A DNA stretch of 62,008 nt from a virus. Within the stretch, counting starts at the first letter, position 1, and every line of letters begins with the position of its first letter. A program made the translations under genes and the position numbers. Location of the stretch: positions 1-62,008 of the IMG/VR virus record IMGVR_UViG_3300023184_000001; one strand, 5' to 3'. A model generated the notes under the pieces. The model was not told the DNA's origin. It searched no databases and saw nothing but the letters and a program-made list of their open reading frames with translations. This document shows, piece after piece, positions 46,081 to 53,973 of the stretch.

Positions 46081-48272
46081 TACCCACCTCGCCTTCCATC
46101 AGGTCGAATATCTATTCTTGGGGCTCCCATTTGCCATTGGGTCCCCAACTGCGTTGATGCTAGTTTCATAGACATCTGCCGACCTCGAATCCGAACATCT
46201 AGTTGCCCATTGTAGGTATCCAAATCAATAGGGTATGTCTGCGTTGCGGTAACAGTTTGCGTTGCGTCGGAGTTGGTGCCTCCGATTGACTTAGGTACGT
46301 TGTAACCAGAACCTGAGTTCTGTAGCGGTAAGAGTTGGATAGTCATTGCTGGTGTGGTTCCGTCCGTCGATCCTAAAAATGTTAAATCCGGCAACAATCG
46401 CCATACAAATGCAAAGTTGTGCCCGTCACCAATATCAAACTGCGAAGTTGTAATAGACGCTTCAATAGCCACAGTAACATCCCCTGCCCCATCGTCTACA
46501 CCGTACTCGTGATAAACAATGTTTCCTGTGTTTGTTATAGGATCAAATGTTGCTGCTAAAGGATAGTTTATAAGCCCCGTATCCAACCACGCAGGGCGCG
46601 ACATACTGCCGTAGTACCAGACGTTTTCAAGGTAGTTGTAAACAACGTAACGATCAATGGTTGTAGCGTACTCCGTGCAGTAAAAGAACCAAACTTCGTT
46701 GAAACCTTCGTTTGTGCTGGCAAAAATCTGATCAAACTGATTGCGGTTGATGTTGTTGTAAATAAACTTTTGAAGATCGCAGTTCTGTGTTTGCACGCGC
46801 CCGTCGTATTTGTAGAACTTGTCTACACCCATCCAATAAGTTACCCCAGACGCCAGTGCAGCGGCGTTTGGCCCTGCAATTGACACGTTATCCCCAAGCA
46901 GCGTTGTGCCCCACACATACGGAGGGCCAAGGTACTGCATCGAGTAGAGCGTGGAGTCGGTCCACACCAAGATTTCTTGCCGACTTTGGAGGGCGGTAAT
47001 GATCCTTGAGCCGTGCGATAGCCGAATACTTCCTGCTTGGTTTGTGACCGCAGGCGTCCACTGTGTAACAGACTCTTGATCCGACCACCGGATAAGCATG
47101 GGGTCAAAAGTTGTGGAAAGATAGTCGTTGGTTCCAAAGCAAATTACAAACCGGCTAGTGTCTGAAATCAGGAAGTACGTTTGGCTCAAAGGCGTATCTG
47201 AAGCCCCGTATAAGGTTGAAATTGGGACGCCCCGAGGGGAAATACTATGCACACCAGATTCCGTTCCGGATATTTCTATTAGTGCGCCAGTAGGTGTGGC
47301 TGACAGATTAAAAGTGGTCGAAGTCAAATACCGCGTATAGTAAATTGTGCCGGGGAGCAATCCAACTGGCAGTACGCCCGTAGTTTGAAATGTAATAGGT
47401 GTAAGGTTATAAAGCGTTAACGTAGATGAAACAACGCAGTACGGAATTGTTGTTGTAGAACCCCAATCTGCGTAATTCCAAGGGTCTGTGCCCCAACCAC
47501 TAGCAACCGATGTAAAAGTTGCTACGGTGGGAGTGACTCCAATCGTTGCATTCCAGTAGTACAAAGCCCCGCCACGAGGGCCGTAAATAAGGTCTTGCCC
47601 AAAATTGTTTTGGTTCCAGATAGCCAGCGGTACTGTAGAAGTTGTGCCAACACCCCAGTAACCAAAACCCCACATAGAGGCCCCCCACCCGAATAGCGGT
47701 ACAACTGCAGCAGGTCCTGCGGCGAGTTGATATACAGCGTAAACAGTGCCCGCGCTAGTTCCCGCCGATGGGGTTGACGCAACTGCAATGGTATAGCTGC
47801 CAGAGCCAACACTTGTAATTTGGTATTCCCCGCTAATCGTAACCCCACCAACAACAAGAGCCCCAGCAGTAGCTCCATTAAATGTCACAAAACTGTTGAC
47901 TGTGTACCCACCAAGCCCGTCAGTGACTGTAACGGCAGGAGATAGTCCGTAGGCAGTAAAAGGATTAGTCAGTGTATGGACGGCGCTAATTGGGGTGATA
48001 TCGTGATAAATGCCTTCACCCTGCCGCTCAATGTAAAACTTCAGGTTGGTCCCCACACCTAGTAAGTTTTGTGACGTTAGTGTTATCCAGTTCCACAGAG
48101 AACGGCAAACACCCATAAAAGTGTTGGTAGAGATGCGCATCCAACCGCCTATTTTTTCGGGCGTGCCTTGGCGAAACCGTACTTTTTCGGACTCGTAGTA
48201 GCCGCCCTCGTTGGTGTATCTCGTATTTTCCCTGTTTACACCGGGAGTCAATTTGATTTTTTGTAAACTCAT
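46080..48272 (-). CDS. Nozzle-like tail tubular protein (730 aa)
   Basis: ATG 48270-48272 follows CGGAG. The start 'LTPGVNRENTRYTNEGGYY' and 'EKVRFRQGTPEKIGGW' are the hallmark of a tail protein family of podovirus-like phages, and 'GVCRSLWNWITLTSQNLLGVGTN' follows; the rest is beta-propeller-like with Trp/Tyr/Gly-rich repeats and 'WMGVDKFYKYDGRVQ'. T7 gp12 and related nozzles have such propeller builds. Its 5' end overlaps a plus-strand promoter for the GIY-YIG gene. Confidence 0.7.
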   Translation of the reverse strand: MSLQKIKLTPGVNRENTRYTNEGGYYESEKVRFRQGTPEKIGGWMRISTNTFMGVCRSLWNWITLTSQNLLGVGTNLKFYIERQGEGIYHDITPISAVHTLTNPFTAYGLSPAVTVTDGLGGYTVNSFVTFNGATAGALVVGGVTISGEYQITSVGSGSYTIAVASTPSAGTSAGTVYAVYQLAAGPAAVVPLFGWGASMWGFGYWGVGTTSTVPLAIWNQNNFGQDLIYGPRGGALYYWNATIGVTPTVATFTSVASGWGTDPWNYADWGSTTTIPYCVVSSTLTLYNLTPITFQTTGVLPVGLLPGTIYYTRYLTSTTFNLSATPTGALIEISGTESGVHSISPRGVPISTLYGASDTPLSQTYFLISDTSRFVICFGTNDYLSTTFDPMLIRWSDQESVTQWTPAVTNQAGSIRLSHGSRIITALQSRQEILVWTDSTLYSMQYLGPPYVWGTTLLGDNVSIAGPNAAALASGVTYWMGVDKFYKYDGRVQTQNCDLQKFIYNNINRNQFDQIFASTNEGFNEVWFFYCTEYATTIDRYVVYNYLENVWYYGSMSRPAWLDTGLINYPLAATFDPITNTGNIVYHEYGVDDGAGDVTVAIEASITTSQFDIGDGHNFAFVWRLLPDLTFLGSTDGTTPAMTIQLLPLQNSGSGYNVPKSIGGTNSDATQTVTATQTYPIDLDTYNGQLDVRIRGRQMSMKLASTQLGTQWQMGAPRIDIRPDGRRGG

Positions 48273-48280
48273 GGTACAAT
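48253..48280 (+). promoter_or_regulatory. Promoter of the counter-oriented GIY-YIG gene
   Basis: TTGATT (48253-48258), 16 bases, TACAAT (48275-48280), with ATGG directly before the -10, as in the early promoters. It fires against the late operon and would give antisense RNA only if transcription continues past 49159. Confidence 0.65.
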
Positions 48281-48310
48281 CTCCGAATCGTCATTTATTT
48301 GGAGAACATT

Positions 48311-49159
48311 GTGTATATTTACATTTGGAAAGATGCTTTCAGCGTCCCATTTTACGTTGGCTTTACCAGAAACAAGCGGCGCACTAACCCTAGAAACAAC
48401 GGGGGACGCAACTGGCTGTGTAAACAAAAGTTGACCGCGATTGGAGTGGAGCGCGTTATTGTTGAATTGCGTCCTGTTTTTTCCGTAGAAGAAGGTATTG
48501 CGCTGGAACGCAGCCTCATTGCAGAATACGGACGGATTCAAACTGCAAACGGCCCTCTTACTAATTTGACTTCTGGTGGGGAGGGTAGTCATTCTTTATC
48601 CCCAGAACACAAAGAAAAGTTGCGAGAAATAATGCTTGACCCATTGCATCCCATACGCAGTCTTGCGTCCCGTGCAAAAGCAAAAAAACGCATGAACGAT
48701 CCTGATGTTAAAGCCAAGTTTTTAGGTGATAACAATCCAGCAAAGAAGCTAGAAGTTCGTGCCAAAATTAAAACTGCATGGGAAAACCCTGAATTCCGCG
48801 CTGCACGGAGCAAAGAACGATTGGGAGTCTCTAAAAACTTTTCGGAAGAAGACTTAAAAAGAAGGGCCACAGCATTAAAAGAAAACCCAAACATGAAAAA
48901 GTGGAGTGAACGCAATGGAAAAGATGCTGACTTTGACGCCAAACGGATTAAAGGTATCCGCGCTGCACAGCCTAAAAGAGCAGAGAAAATGCGTGACCCT
49001 GTTGCTCTTGCCCAGCGTAAAGCAAGGCTTAGTGCAACACTCAACTCACCCGAACACAAAGCCCGTAGAGCCGCCCAGAACACGCCAGAGTATCGCGCCG
49101 CTGCATCTGCGCGGAAAAAAGAATACTGGGCAAAGAAGAAAATTGACATTTCATCCTAA
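48311..49159 (+). CDS. GIY-YIG homing endonuclease with NUMOD-like repeats
   Basis: I chose GTG 48311, six bases after GGAG; a TTG at 48299 is also in frame. 282 residues. The N terminus 'VYIYIWKDAFSVPFYVGFT' gives the GIY-YIG pair (YIY...YVG), followed by an Arg in 'NKRRT' and Glu in 'EEGIALERSLIAEYG' as expected for the catalytic core. From about 95 onward, 'SGGEGSHSLSPEHKEKLRE', 'NPEFRAARSKE' and 'SPEHKARRAAQ' are NUMOD3-type DNA-binding repeats. It is the only gene on the plus strand in the late arm. Confidence 0.85.
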   Translation: MYIYIWKDAFSVPFYVGFTRNKRRTNPRNNGGRNWLCKQKLTAIGVERVIVELRPVFSVEEGIALERSLIAEYGRIQTANGPLTNLTSGGEGSHSLSPEHKEKLREIMLDPLHPIRSLASRAKAKKRMNDPDVKAKFLGDNNPAKKLEVRAKIKTAWENPEFRAARSKERLGVSKNFSEEDLKRRATALKENPNMKKWSERNGKDADFDAKRIKGIRAAQPKRAEKMRDPVALAQRKARLSATLNSPEHKARRAAQNTPEYRAAASARKKEYWAKKKIDISS

Positions 49160-49632
49160 GACAGGAACAGGGCACGTTCGTCATTGCGGCGCTTGACTAG
49201 CCCCGGAAGGATTTTACCCCCGCCCCTCGTAAACTTCAAGAACTCGTCGGCGGCTTCTTGCGTCTCGCCCCGAAGCATCTTCTGACGGAGGGTGCTTCGC
49301 TGTACGCCCCCCAAACCCAGATTGAAGCTAAAGCTGACAAGAGCATCATTCTGACCTGCGGTAAGCACCATAGGAAAAAGTCGGGTGATCCCAACCTCAA
49401 ATCGCTGGAGATCAGCACTAAGGAGTCCATCTACTTCGTCGCTCGAAAAAGTACGGTTGTCATTCGGTTCCAGCGAGTAAGCGTCTCTCTGATCCAAAGG
49501 AAGACGACCTTGCGCGGGGTATAGAACATGGCCTACTCCTACAGTCCATAATTTTGCTGGGCAACGGTACGGCTTTAGCCTAACGCCTTCGTGGTGTTTT
49601 ATCATCTCCTTGCAGCGGTCGGAGACTTTCAA
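49156..49632 (-). CDS. Endolysin, T4-type lysozyme (GH24)
   Basis: Starts at TTG 49630-49632 in a TTGA overlap with the holin-like gene; 158 residues. Catalytic region 'HHEGVRLKPYRCPAKLWTVG' has Glu15, Cys24 and Thr30, an E-8aa-C-5aa-T triad in which the usual Asp is Cys. 'NDALVSFSFNLGLGGVQRSTL' and 'FLKFTRGGGKILPGLVKRR' are typical GH24 motifs. It cleaves peptidoglycan. No signal or SAR helix is visible, so release should need the holin. Its 3' end overlaps the GIY-YIG stop by four bases. Confidence 0.95.
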   Translation of the reverse strand: MKVSDRCKEMIKHHEGVRLKPYRCPAKLWTVGVGHVLYPAQGRLPLDQRDAYSLEPNDNRTFSSDEVDGLLSADLQRFEVGITRLFPMVLTAGQNDALVSFSFNLGLGGVQRSTLRQKMLRGETQEAADEFLKFTRGGGKILPGLVKRRNDERALFLS

Positions 49633-50120
49633 TCCTTGCCACCTTTAAACGCTCTGCCGCCGAAATGGAAGCTGATGATGCTGGCAAAGATGATCTGGGT
49701 ATCAGCGTCCCACAGCTTCAGGATTAGCACATCAAAATCCACACCGTGATGCCAAGCGTAGGCAAAGCCACCAACTTCAACAAATGCAAACAACAGGAAG
49801 AAGCCGTAGGTCAGTATCGGGCGCACACCAGAGCGCAGGTTGATCATCCACTGTGATGCACCCTGACCTATCGCTATGTCGTGGGCATACAGCGCTGCGC
49901 GTTCTGATGCCTCTGCTTCTATTGCTTGGCCCTCAACCTTTATCTCTTCAACTCGTTGCTGGGCCTCAAACCCGGCTTTGCGTAGCTCAAGCTCACGCTC
50001 AATCTGGAGTTGAGCCATCGCCATCTCGTGCTTCTTGTCAGCACGGTCTTGGAAAAACCCAAGCAACTTGGGCAGGCCACCAGCAAGGAAAGAGATCAGG
50101 GTTGAGAGTAGGGTTAGCAT
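49629..50120 (-). CDS. 3TM holin-like protein
   Basis: The protein has 163 residues. N-terminal hydrophobic segment 'LSTLISFLAGGLPKLLGFF', a long charged helix (30-85, 'ADKKHEMAMAQLQIEREL'), then two hydrophobic segments 'PILTYGFFLLFAFVEVGGFAY' and 'TQIIFASIISFHFGG'. The 'SGVRPILTYGFFLLF...SFHFGGRAF' end matches the pattern of GTA/phage 3TM-type holins. It overlaps the endolysin gene, the usual holin-endolysin order. It would form membrane lesions that release lysozyme. Confidence 0.75.
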   Translation of the reverse strand: MLTLLSTLISFLAGGLPKLLGFFQDRADKKHEMAMAQLQIERELELRKAGFEAQQRVEEIKVEGQAIEAEASERAALYAHDIAIGQGASQWMINLRSGVRPILTYGFFLLFAFVEVGGFAYAWHHGVDFDVLILKLWDADTQIIFASIISFHFGGRAFKGGKD

Positions 50121-50338
50121 TTTTTTTCTTCCTCATGCGATAGCTTGACGCCAGCCAACAAGCCAATGAAGCCCCCAACAATAGTCTGAAACGCAGGCCC
50201 GACCAACTCAAAAATCTTGTTGTTGTCCACGAGTGGGTCAAACAGTCCAAGCAACATGACACTCGACATTGTTAAGACAACGATACACAAGGTCATGCTA
50301 ACCATCAGGGTTACGGCAAAAGTAAGTTTTGCTTTCAT
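50114..50338 (-). CDS. Small two-TM membrane protein of the lysis region
   Basis: ATG 50336-50338 is in an ATGA overlap with the upstream gene; 74 residues. Two hydrophobic segments, 'FAVTLMVSMTLCIVVLTMSSV' region and 'AFQTIVGGFIGLLAGVKL', separated by a charged loop. Short C-terminal Glu/Lys tail. It may be a second holin or antiholin. Function inferred from membrane topology and position. Confidence 0.65.
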   Translation of the reverse strand: MKAKLTFAVTLMVSMTLCIVVLTMSSVMLLGLFDPLVDNNKIFELVGPAFQTIVGGFIGLLAGVKLSHEEEKKC

Positions 50339-50811
50339 CTTCCATCTCCGACAATTTGCCATGTCAACCAAGCCACCAGCCCGACTATAGATGACACCAG
50401 CGCAGTCCATAAACCAAAGTTCACAATGTCGCTAATCTCTTCTGCTCTCACCGCCTTCGCGTGAGCTGCTTCAGCTTCCGCTTTCTTTCGTTCGCTGACA
50501 ATTCGATTACGCTCCAGCATCAAAGCGTTCCACACATCGTCATTGCCACTCCAAATCAGCATCTGCTTTAACTCTGCCTCTGCATCTTGCAACTGCTTGA
50601 GCTGCATAACGACTTCAAACGCTACCGCCGTATCTGATTGAGCAAACCCTTTGGGTTTCTTTTTGGCCGCCTCTTTTGCTACTACATCCTTGGCCTCGAA
50701 AAACTTCATCAGGTCGCCAGAGATGGCGTTGATGTCCTTGCCCATCTTGATGGCGGCTTGCACTCCTTTAATTGCTCCTTGAGCAACTGCAAATGCGGTT
50801 AGCGGGTCCAT
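50335..50811 (-). CDS. Helical protein with C-terminal membrane anchor (158 aa)
   Basis: Residues 1-130 are helical and charged ('DLMKFFEAKDVVAKEAAKKKPKG', 'LQDAEAELKQMLIWSGNDDVW', 'ERNRIVSERKKAEAEAAHAK'), and 'FGLWTALVSSIVGLVAWLTW' is a C-terminal membrane segment. I know close patterns from marine and freshwater phages, always near lysis genes, but no function. A spanin-like or tail-membrane role is possible. Confidence 0.65.
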   Translation of the reverse strand: MDPLTAFAVAQGAIKGVQAAIKMGKDINAISGDLMKFFEAKDVVAKEAAKKKPKGFAQSDTAVAFEVVMQLKQLQDAEAELKQMLIWSGNDDVWNALMLERNRIVSERKKAEAEAAHAKAVRAEEISDIVNFGLWTALVSSIVGLVAWLTWQIVGDGR

Positions 50812-51060
50812 TCATTTGCTGCCACGTTCGATCAGCCTATCCAGCTTGGCATCCATGCGCTCAAGCTGCGCCCGTTGCAATACCGTTGCATCCCGCTGGG
50901 CCAGCATTTGCGTCTCGACGATTGTCAGCCGCTGCTCAATCTTGCTGACGTAAGCCAGCACCGCACCGATCACTACTATGGTGCTGATGACATGGGTTAG
51001 CTGGATTTCCTTTTTCAAGTGCCAGCGTTCAGCGCGGCGCTCGGCGAGTGGCTCGGTCAT
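50812..51060 (-). CDS. Small membrane protein with coiled coil (82 aa)
   Basis: ATG 51058-51060; its stop abuts the next start (TGAATG). One membrane segment 'VISTIVVIGAVLAYVS' follows a basic N terminus, then a coiled coil 'ETQMLAQRDATVLQRAQLERMDAKLDRL'. Such N-anchored coiled coils occur as i-spanin-like or holin-accessory proteins. Assignment is tentative. Confidence 0.6.
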   Translation of the reverse strand: MTEPLAERRAERWHLKKEIQLTHVISTIVVIGAVLAYVSKIEQRLTIVETQMLAQRDATVLQRAQLERMDAKLDRLIERGSK

Positions 51061-51098
51061 GCTAGTTGCTCCAAGACGGGTTTAGGTGCTGGCTTCAT
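51057..51098 (-). CDS. Possible 13-residue leader peptide
   Basis: ATG 51096-51098 to TGA 51057-51059 reads 'MKPAPKPVLEQLA', with ATGA overlaps on both sides. It may only be a coupling device that carries ribosomes to the next gene and its GGAG site. Its reality is uncertain. Confidence 0.3.
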   Translation of the reverse strand: MKPAPKPVLEQLA

Positions 51099-51262
51099 TG
51101 CAGTTTCCTGCCTTGTTCGTAACTCTCACGCTCGTCCATTGCATGGTGCAAAACCAACTCATCAAACTCCTCGTCTGGTGTTGGGTGACACCAGCAAGCC
51201 CGATTCATTTCGTGTTCTCGGAGATCGTCGAGTGGGTAGGTGTGGATGTCAGGTTGCTTCAT
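51095..51262 (-). CDS. Small acidic late protein (55 aa)
   Basis: ATG 51260-51262 to TGA 51095-51097, coupled on both sides. 'YPLDDLREHEMNRACWCHPTPDEEF' and 'HHAMDERESYEQG' are typical of a small phage protein family found next to lysis genes (L-x-D-L-x-x-H, CWCxPTPD). His/Cys-rich; possible metal binding. Function unknown. Confidence 0.7.
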   Translation of the reverse strand: MKQPDIHTYPLDDLREHEMNRACWCHPTPDEEFDELVLHHAMDERESYEQGRKLQ

Positions 51263-51393
51263 TGGGCTTCCGCAAATATGTTTACAAACACCGTGTCATC
51301 TTCTAACGCTTCAATTTCATGCCATTCGTTTGCAACAAGCTCGATGGGTTGTGTGTACTTATCAATCACAAGTTCTCGTTTAGCTTTTCGCAC
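51259..51393 (-). CDS. Small protein (44 aa), GTG start
   Basis: Starts at GTG 51391-51393 directly behind the stop of the upstream gene and ends in an ATGA overlap. 'KRELVIDKYTQPIELVANEWHEIEALEDDTVFVNIFAE' looks like a short piece of a cupin-like barrel. May be a truncated relic or a genuine small protein. Confidence 0.5.
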   Translation of the reverse strand: MRKAKRELVIDKYTQPIELVANEWHEIEALEDDTVFVNIFAEAQ

Positions 51394-51395
51394 GA

Positions 51396-51623
51396 TTACA
51401 AATTATCTACAATTAATTTTAGTTCTGACACATCACCAGCAGCGTCAATGTTTGACTGGATTGCAGCGTACTTCTCACGCACAGCTTTTCGAGCAATTTC
51501 TGCAGCAATGGCTTCGCTTGGGATGTTGGCTTTGATGTCTAGTGGCGCAAATTCCAGCGCACGTTTGCCGCGACGAATGTCGTGGGAAATAATTTTTGCT
51601 TTATCAATGTTAATAGTAATCAT
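51396..51623 (-). CDS. Tail-fibre accessory protein (75 aa, putative)
   Basis: ATG 51621-51623 overlaps the previous TGA. 'MITINIDKAKIISHDIRRGKRALEFAPLD' and 'REKYAAIQSNIDAAGDVSELKLIV' recur in small genes downstream of tail fibres in many phages, where the pair resembles tail-fibre assembly proteins. Chaperone role inferred. Confidence 0.65.
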   Translation of the reverse strand: MITINIDKAKIISHDIRRGKRALEFAPLDIKANIPSEAIAAEIARKAVREKYAAIQSNIDAAGDVSELKLIVDNL

Positions 51624-51793
51624 GCGTACTCCCATGCGTTACGAAATGTGTGATCAGTTGGGATGTCAGCAACGTCCACGATTTTAAAAGGTTTGCCCTC
51701 CGGAATGTCTTTCATTGCTGCTTCAACTGATTCAGCTGGAATAATGACAGCTACACCGCCATTATCAGTTGGGTAAATAATTCGTTTGTCCAT
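51620..51793 (-). CDS. Tail-fibre accessory protein (57 aa, putative)
   Basis: ATG 51791-51793; TGA overlaps the next ATG. 'DKRIIYPTDNGGVAVIIPA' and 'FKIVDVADIPTDHTFRNAWEY' match a short protein family placed behind phage tail fibres ('VDxxDIPTDxTFRNAW'). Together with the next gene it may help fibre folding or attachment. Confidence 0.75.
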   Translation of the reverse strand: MDKRIIYPTDNGGVAVIIPAESVEAAMKDIPEGKPFKIVDVADIPTDHTFRNAWEYA

Positions 51794-51802
51794 AATATTC
51801 TT

Positions 51803-52882
51803 TCAGCGGAAAATGGAGATAAAATTGTTCACACCGTCAACCACAGTAGAGAAAAGTCGATCACCTACCGCAACTCTAATCGCCGATGTAGTTTGTGAAA
51901 CTACCTGCATTTGTCCTGCGCTAGTGTTTCCATCTGAATATAGCGAAGCAGCATAATTTGCATCAGCCATAGCGGTAGTAAAGTTTACTGTGTAGTTGCC
52001 TGTGCTGTTATATGTAACACTTGACACATTCCCGCTGGCACGAATAGTTATACTGCTTGTGCCATTAAAGTTTATCCAAGCGCGGGCAGCATAAAGAGGT
52101 GCAGTTCCACTTACAGTAGCAAACTGTGCAGAATTAATATTAGGGGTGACTAGCGTAGGGCTGTTGGACAGTACGACATTTGTCGTTCCTGTGGATGTTG
52201 TAACGCCCGTACCCCCATTTGCAACTGCTAGCGTGCCAGCAAGCGTTACAGCACCAGCAGTACCAGTAGATGGTGTAAACCCCGTAGTCCCAGCACTAAA
52301 CGTTGTTACTCCCCCGCTTCCGCCACCGGATGAATTAATTGTTTGATTGGGCCATGTGCCGGAAACCGTTACGTTTGTACCAGCAACAATTGCAGGTGTG
52401 GTAGTGCCTGTACCCCCATTTGCAACCGCCAATACGCCAGTAAAAGCAGTTACTGAAGAAACTATTTTTACATAGTCTGAACCGTTCCAAGCAACAATGG
52501 CTTTCTCGCCGTCAACTAGCGTTACGCCCGCAGTGGGGGTCACGCCACGGACAGTTAACAGGAAACCGCCTGTACCCGCGTTGTTGATGGTGTATTCCCT
52601 ACTTGAGGCGGGCAAATTTAGGTTTCGCGCTGCTGTTTTAGCCCCTGATATGTTCAAAATAGCGTATTGCGCCGTAGTTGAAATAATGCCCGTTGCCGCA
52701 CTCGTACCCGCAGTGTTAGCTAGCGTAACATCCGCAGTAGTAATTACGACGGATAACCCGCCTGCAATCGCTATATCCAAATAGGACGTAAGGCCGTTAT
52801 CAACAACATCGCCCCAAGTGCCAGACTCAGTGCCTGTTGTAATAATTGGTAAACTCAGTAGAGCAGTAGGTGTAATCGTCAT
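51803..52882 (-). CDS. Second tail fibre (359 aa)
   Basis: ATG behind AGGAGCAAC. N-terminal 'LPIITTGTESGTWGDVVDNGLTSYLDIAIAG' is an attachment-type domain seen in phage fibres. Middle repeats 'LAVANGGTGTTTPAIVAGTN' and 'GTWPNQTINSSGGGSGG' are shared with the large fibre at 1-1333. The C-terminal domain 'AARAWINFNGTSSITIRASG', 'VNFTTAMADANYAASLYSDG' is a common receptor-binding or knob region. It may be the variable adhesin, with the two accessory genes behind it. Confidence 0.8.
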   Translation of the reverse strand: MTITPTALLSLPIITTGTESGTWGDVVDNGLTSYLDIAIAGGLSVVITTADVTLANTAGTSAATGIISTTAQYAILNISGAKTAARNLNLPASSREYTINNAGTGGFLLTVRGVTPTAGVTLVDGEKAIVAWNGSDYVKIVSSVTAFTGVLAVANGGTGTTTPAIVAGTNVTVSGTWPNQTINSSGGGSGGVTTFSAGTTGFTPSTGTAGAVTLAGTLAVANGGTGVTTSTGTTNVVLSNSPTLVTPNINSAQFATVSGTAPLYAARAWINFNGTSSITIRASGNVSSVTYNSTGNYTVNFTTAMADANYAASLYSDGNTSAGQMQVVSQTTSAIRVAVGDRLFSTVVDGVNNFISIFR

Positions 52883-52894
52883 GTGTTGCTCCTA

Positions 52895-53317
52895 TTACGG
52901 TAAACGAATCAATGAGGTGGTAGCTGAGTTGGTTGGCATGACAACTGTAAAGAGGGATGTAGTGGTTTTGTCAGCGCCAAAGTCCAATACTGCCACCGAT
53001 TTGTTGCTCTTAGATGAATTGTAAATCAGCGCACCCCGTGCTGTAAACGCACCTGTAGTCCAGACGACATTGCTAAAGTTTACAAAGGCCGTGGTGTCTG
53101 TGACACTGACCGAGATGCCTGTCATCACCTGACCCCCTGCGGCGTAGCCCGACCCAGTAGCTACCTGCCCTGCTAACGACACGTTGTATTCCGTGGTAGC
53201 CGCCCCTATATCGGCATTGGCTGTGTACAGCGCCATATAGAAGGTGTCTGTGGAGAAATCATGCACCCCCTGAAGCAGTTGCTGCTTGAAGGATGTAGTT
53301 AGGGTTTGGGCAATCAT
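52895..53317 (-). CDS. Tail or virion structural protein (140 aa)
   Basis: ATGA overlap with the upstream gene. 'MIAQTLTTSFKQQLLQGVHDF' then 'TFYMALYTANADIGAATTEY', 'GQVATGSGYAAGGQVMTG' and 'FTARGALIYNSSKSNKSVAVLDFG': the pattern of a widespread beta-rich phage structural protein. Position between adaptor and fibre genes agrees. Exact place in the virion unknown. Confidence 0.75.
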   Translation of the reverse strand: MIAQTLTTSFKQQLLQGVHDFSTDTFYMALYTANADIGAATTEYNVSLAGQVATGSGYAAGGQVMTGISVSVTDTTAFVNFSNVVWTTGAFTARGALIYNSSKSNKSVAVLDFGADKTTTSLFTVVMPTNSATTSLIRLP

Positions 53318-53973
53318 GTTACTGGAACCCTAGTTTGCCCGCTACGGTATACGTCTTGTCTGTCAAGCCCATCTATTAACCGTTTGGCAAGGGTTAGCGC
53401 TTCTTTATATTTGCCATCGTACAGCGCAATAATATCCGTTTCGCCTTTCATGTAGGTGTAGGCTTCTACCAGTGTGCCGTACAGGAGAACCGAGTCAAAG
53501 TTGTCTCCCAACCATGTGGTCGAGGCAGTGACAATGGACTCCGGGTAGTAAAAATAGTTTAACTCCGCAGACAATGCAGCGCTGGGTGTTGGGCCTAGGA
53601 TAAACCGCAGTTCTGTAGTTGGGGTCGCACCCGATACTTGTGGGCCAAAAATAGCATAGTATTTTGGGGTCCCAGTTGCCGCAACCGTTGGGTACGCCTC
53701 ACGAATAAAGTTTGCATCTTTGTTCAACAAGAAATCGTAAACCCCGGCGCTGCTAATAACAGCTAATGACCGCGCCGACAAGAAATCATCAGGGCAGTTT
53801 AGGTACGGGCTACCATTAACAAACGTCAGCGTTGTGCTTTTTTGCGCCACAGGAAACTGCATCGAGTTAAATATACGTTGCTCTGCCTGTGTAATAAACA
53901 CATTCATGTTCACCGTAGGAAAAGTGTTCTCCGTATACGATGAAACAGCGGCAACCAACGCAGCGTAATTCAT
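53314..53973 (-). CDS. Tail/neck adaptor protein (219 aa)
   Basis: ATGA overlaps on both sides. 'MNYAALVAAVSSYTENTFP' and 'FITQAEQRIFNSMQFPVAQK' at the N terminus, 'PYLNCPDDFLSARSLAVI', 'LNKDANFIREAYP', 'FYYPESIVTASTTWLGDNFDSVLLYGTLVEAY' and a C-terminal 'RLIDGLDRQDVYRSG' are a conserved head-tail or tail-tube protein pattern in phages of aquatic bacteria. Likely forms part of the neck. Confidence 0.75.
   Translation of the reverse strand: MNYAALVAAVSSYTENTFPTVNMNVFITQAEQRIFNSMQFPVAQKSTTLTFVNGSPYLNCPDDFLSARSLAVISSAGVYDFLLNKDANFIREAYPTVAATGTPKYYAIFGPQVSGATPTTELRFILGPTPSAALSAELNYFYYPESIVTASTTWLGDNFDSVLLYGTLVEAYTYMKGETDIIALYDGKYKEALTLAKRLIDGLDRQDVYRSGQTRVPVT

Noticed and set aside
48589-49149. 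Minus-strand open frame opposite the GIY-YIG gene
   Set aside because: It would fit the late operon's direction, but its translation has no recognisable motif, while the plus strand shows full GIY-YIG and NUMOD patterns.
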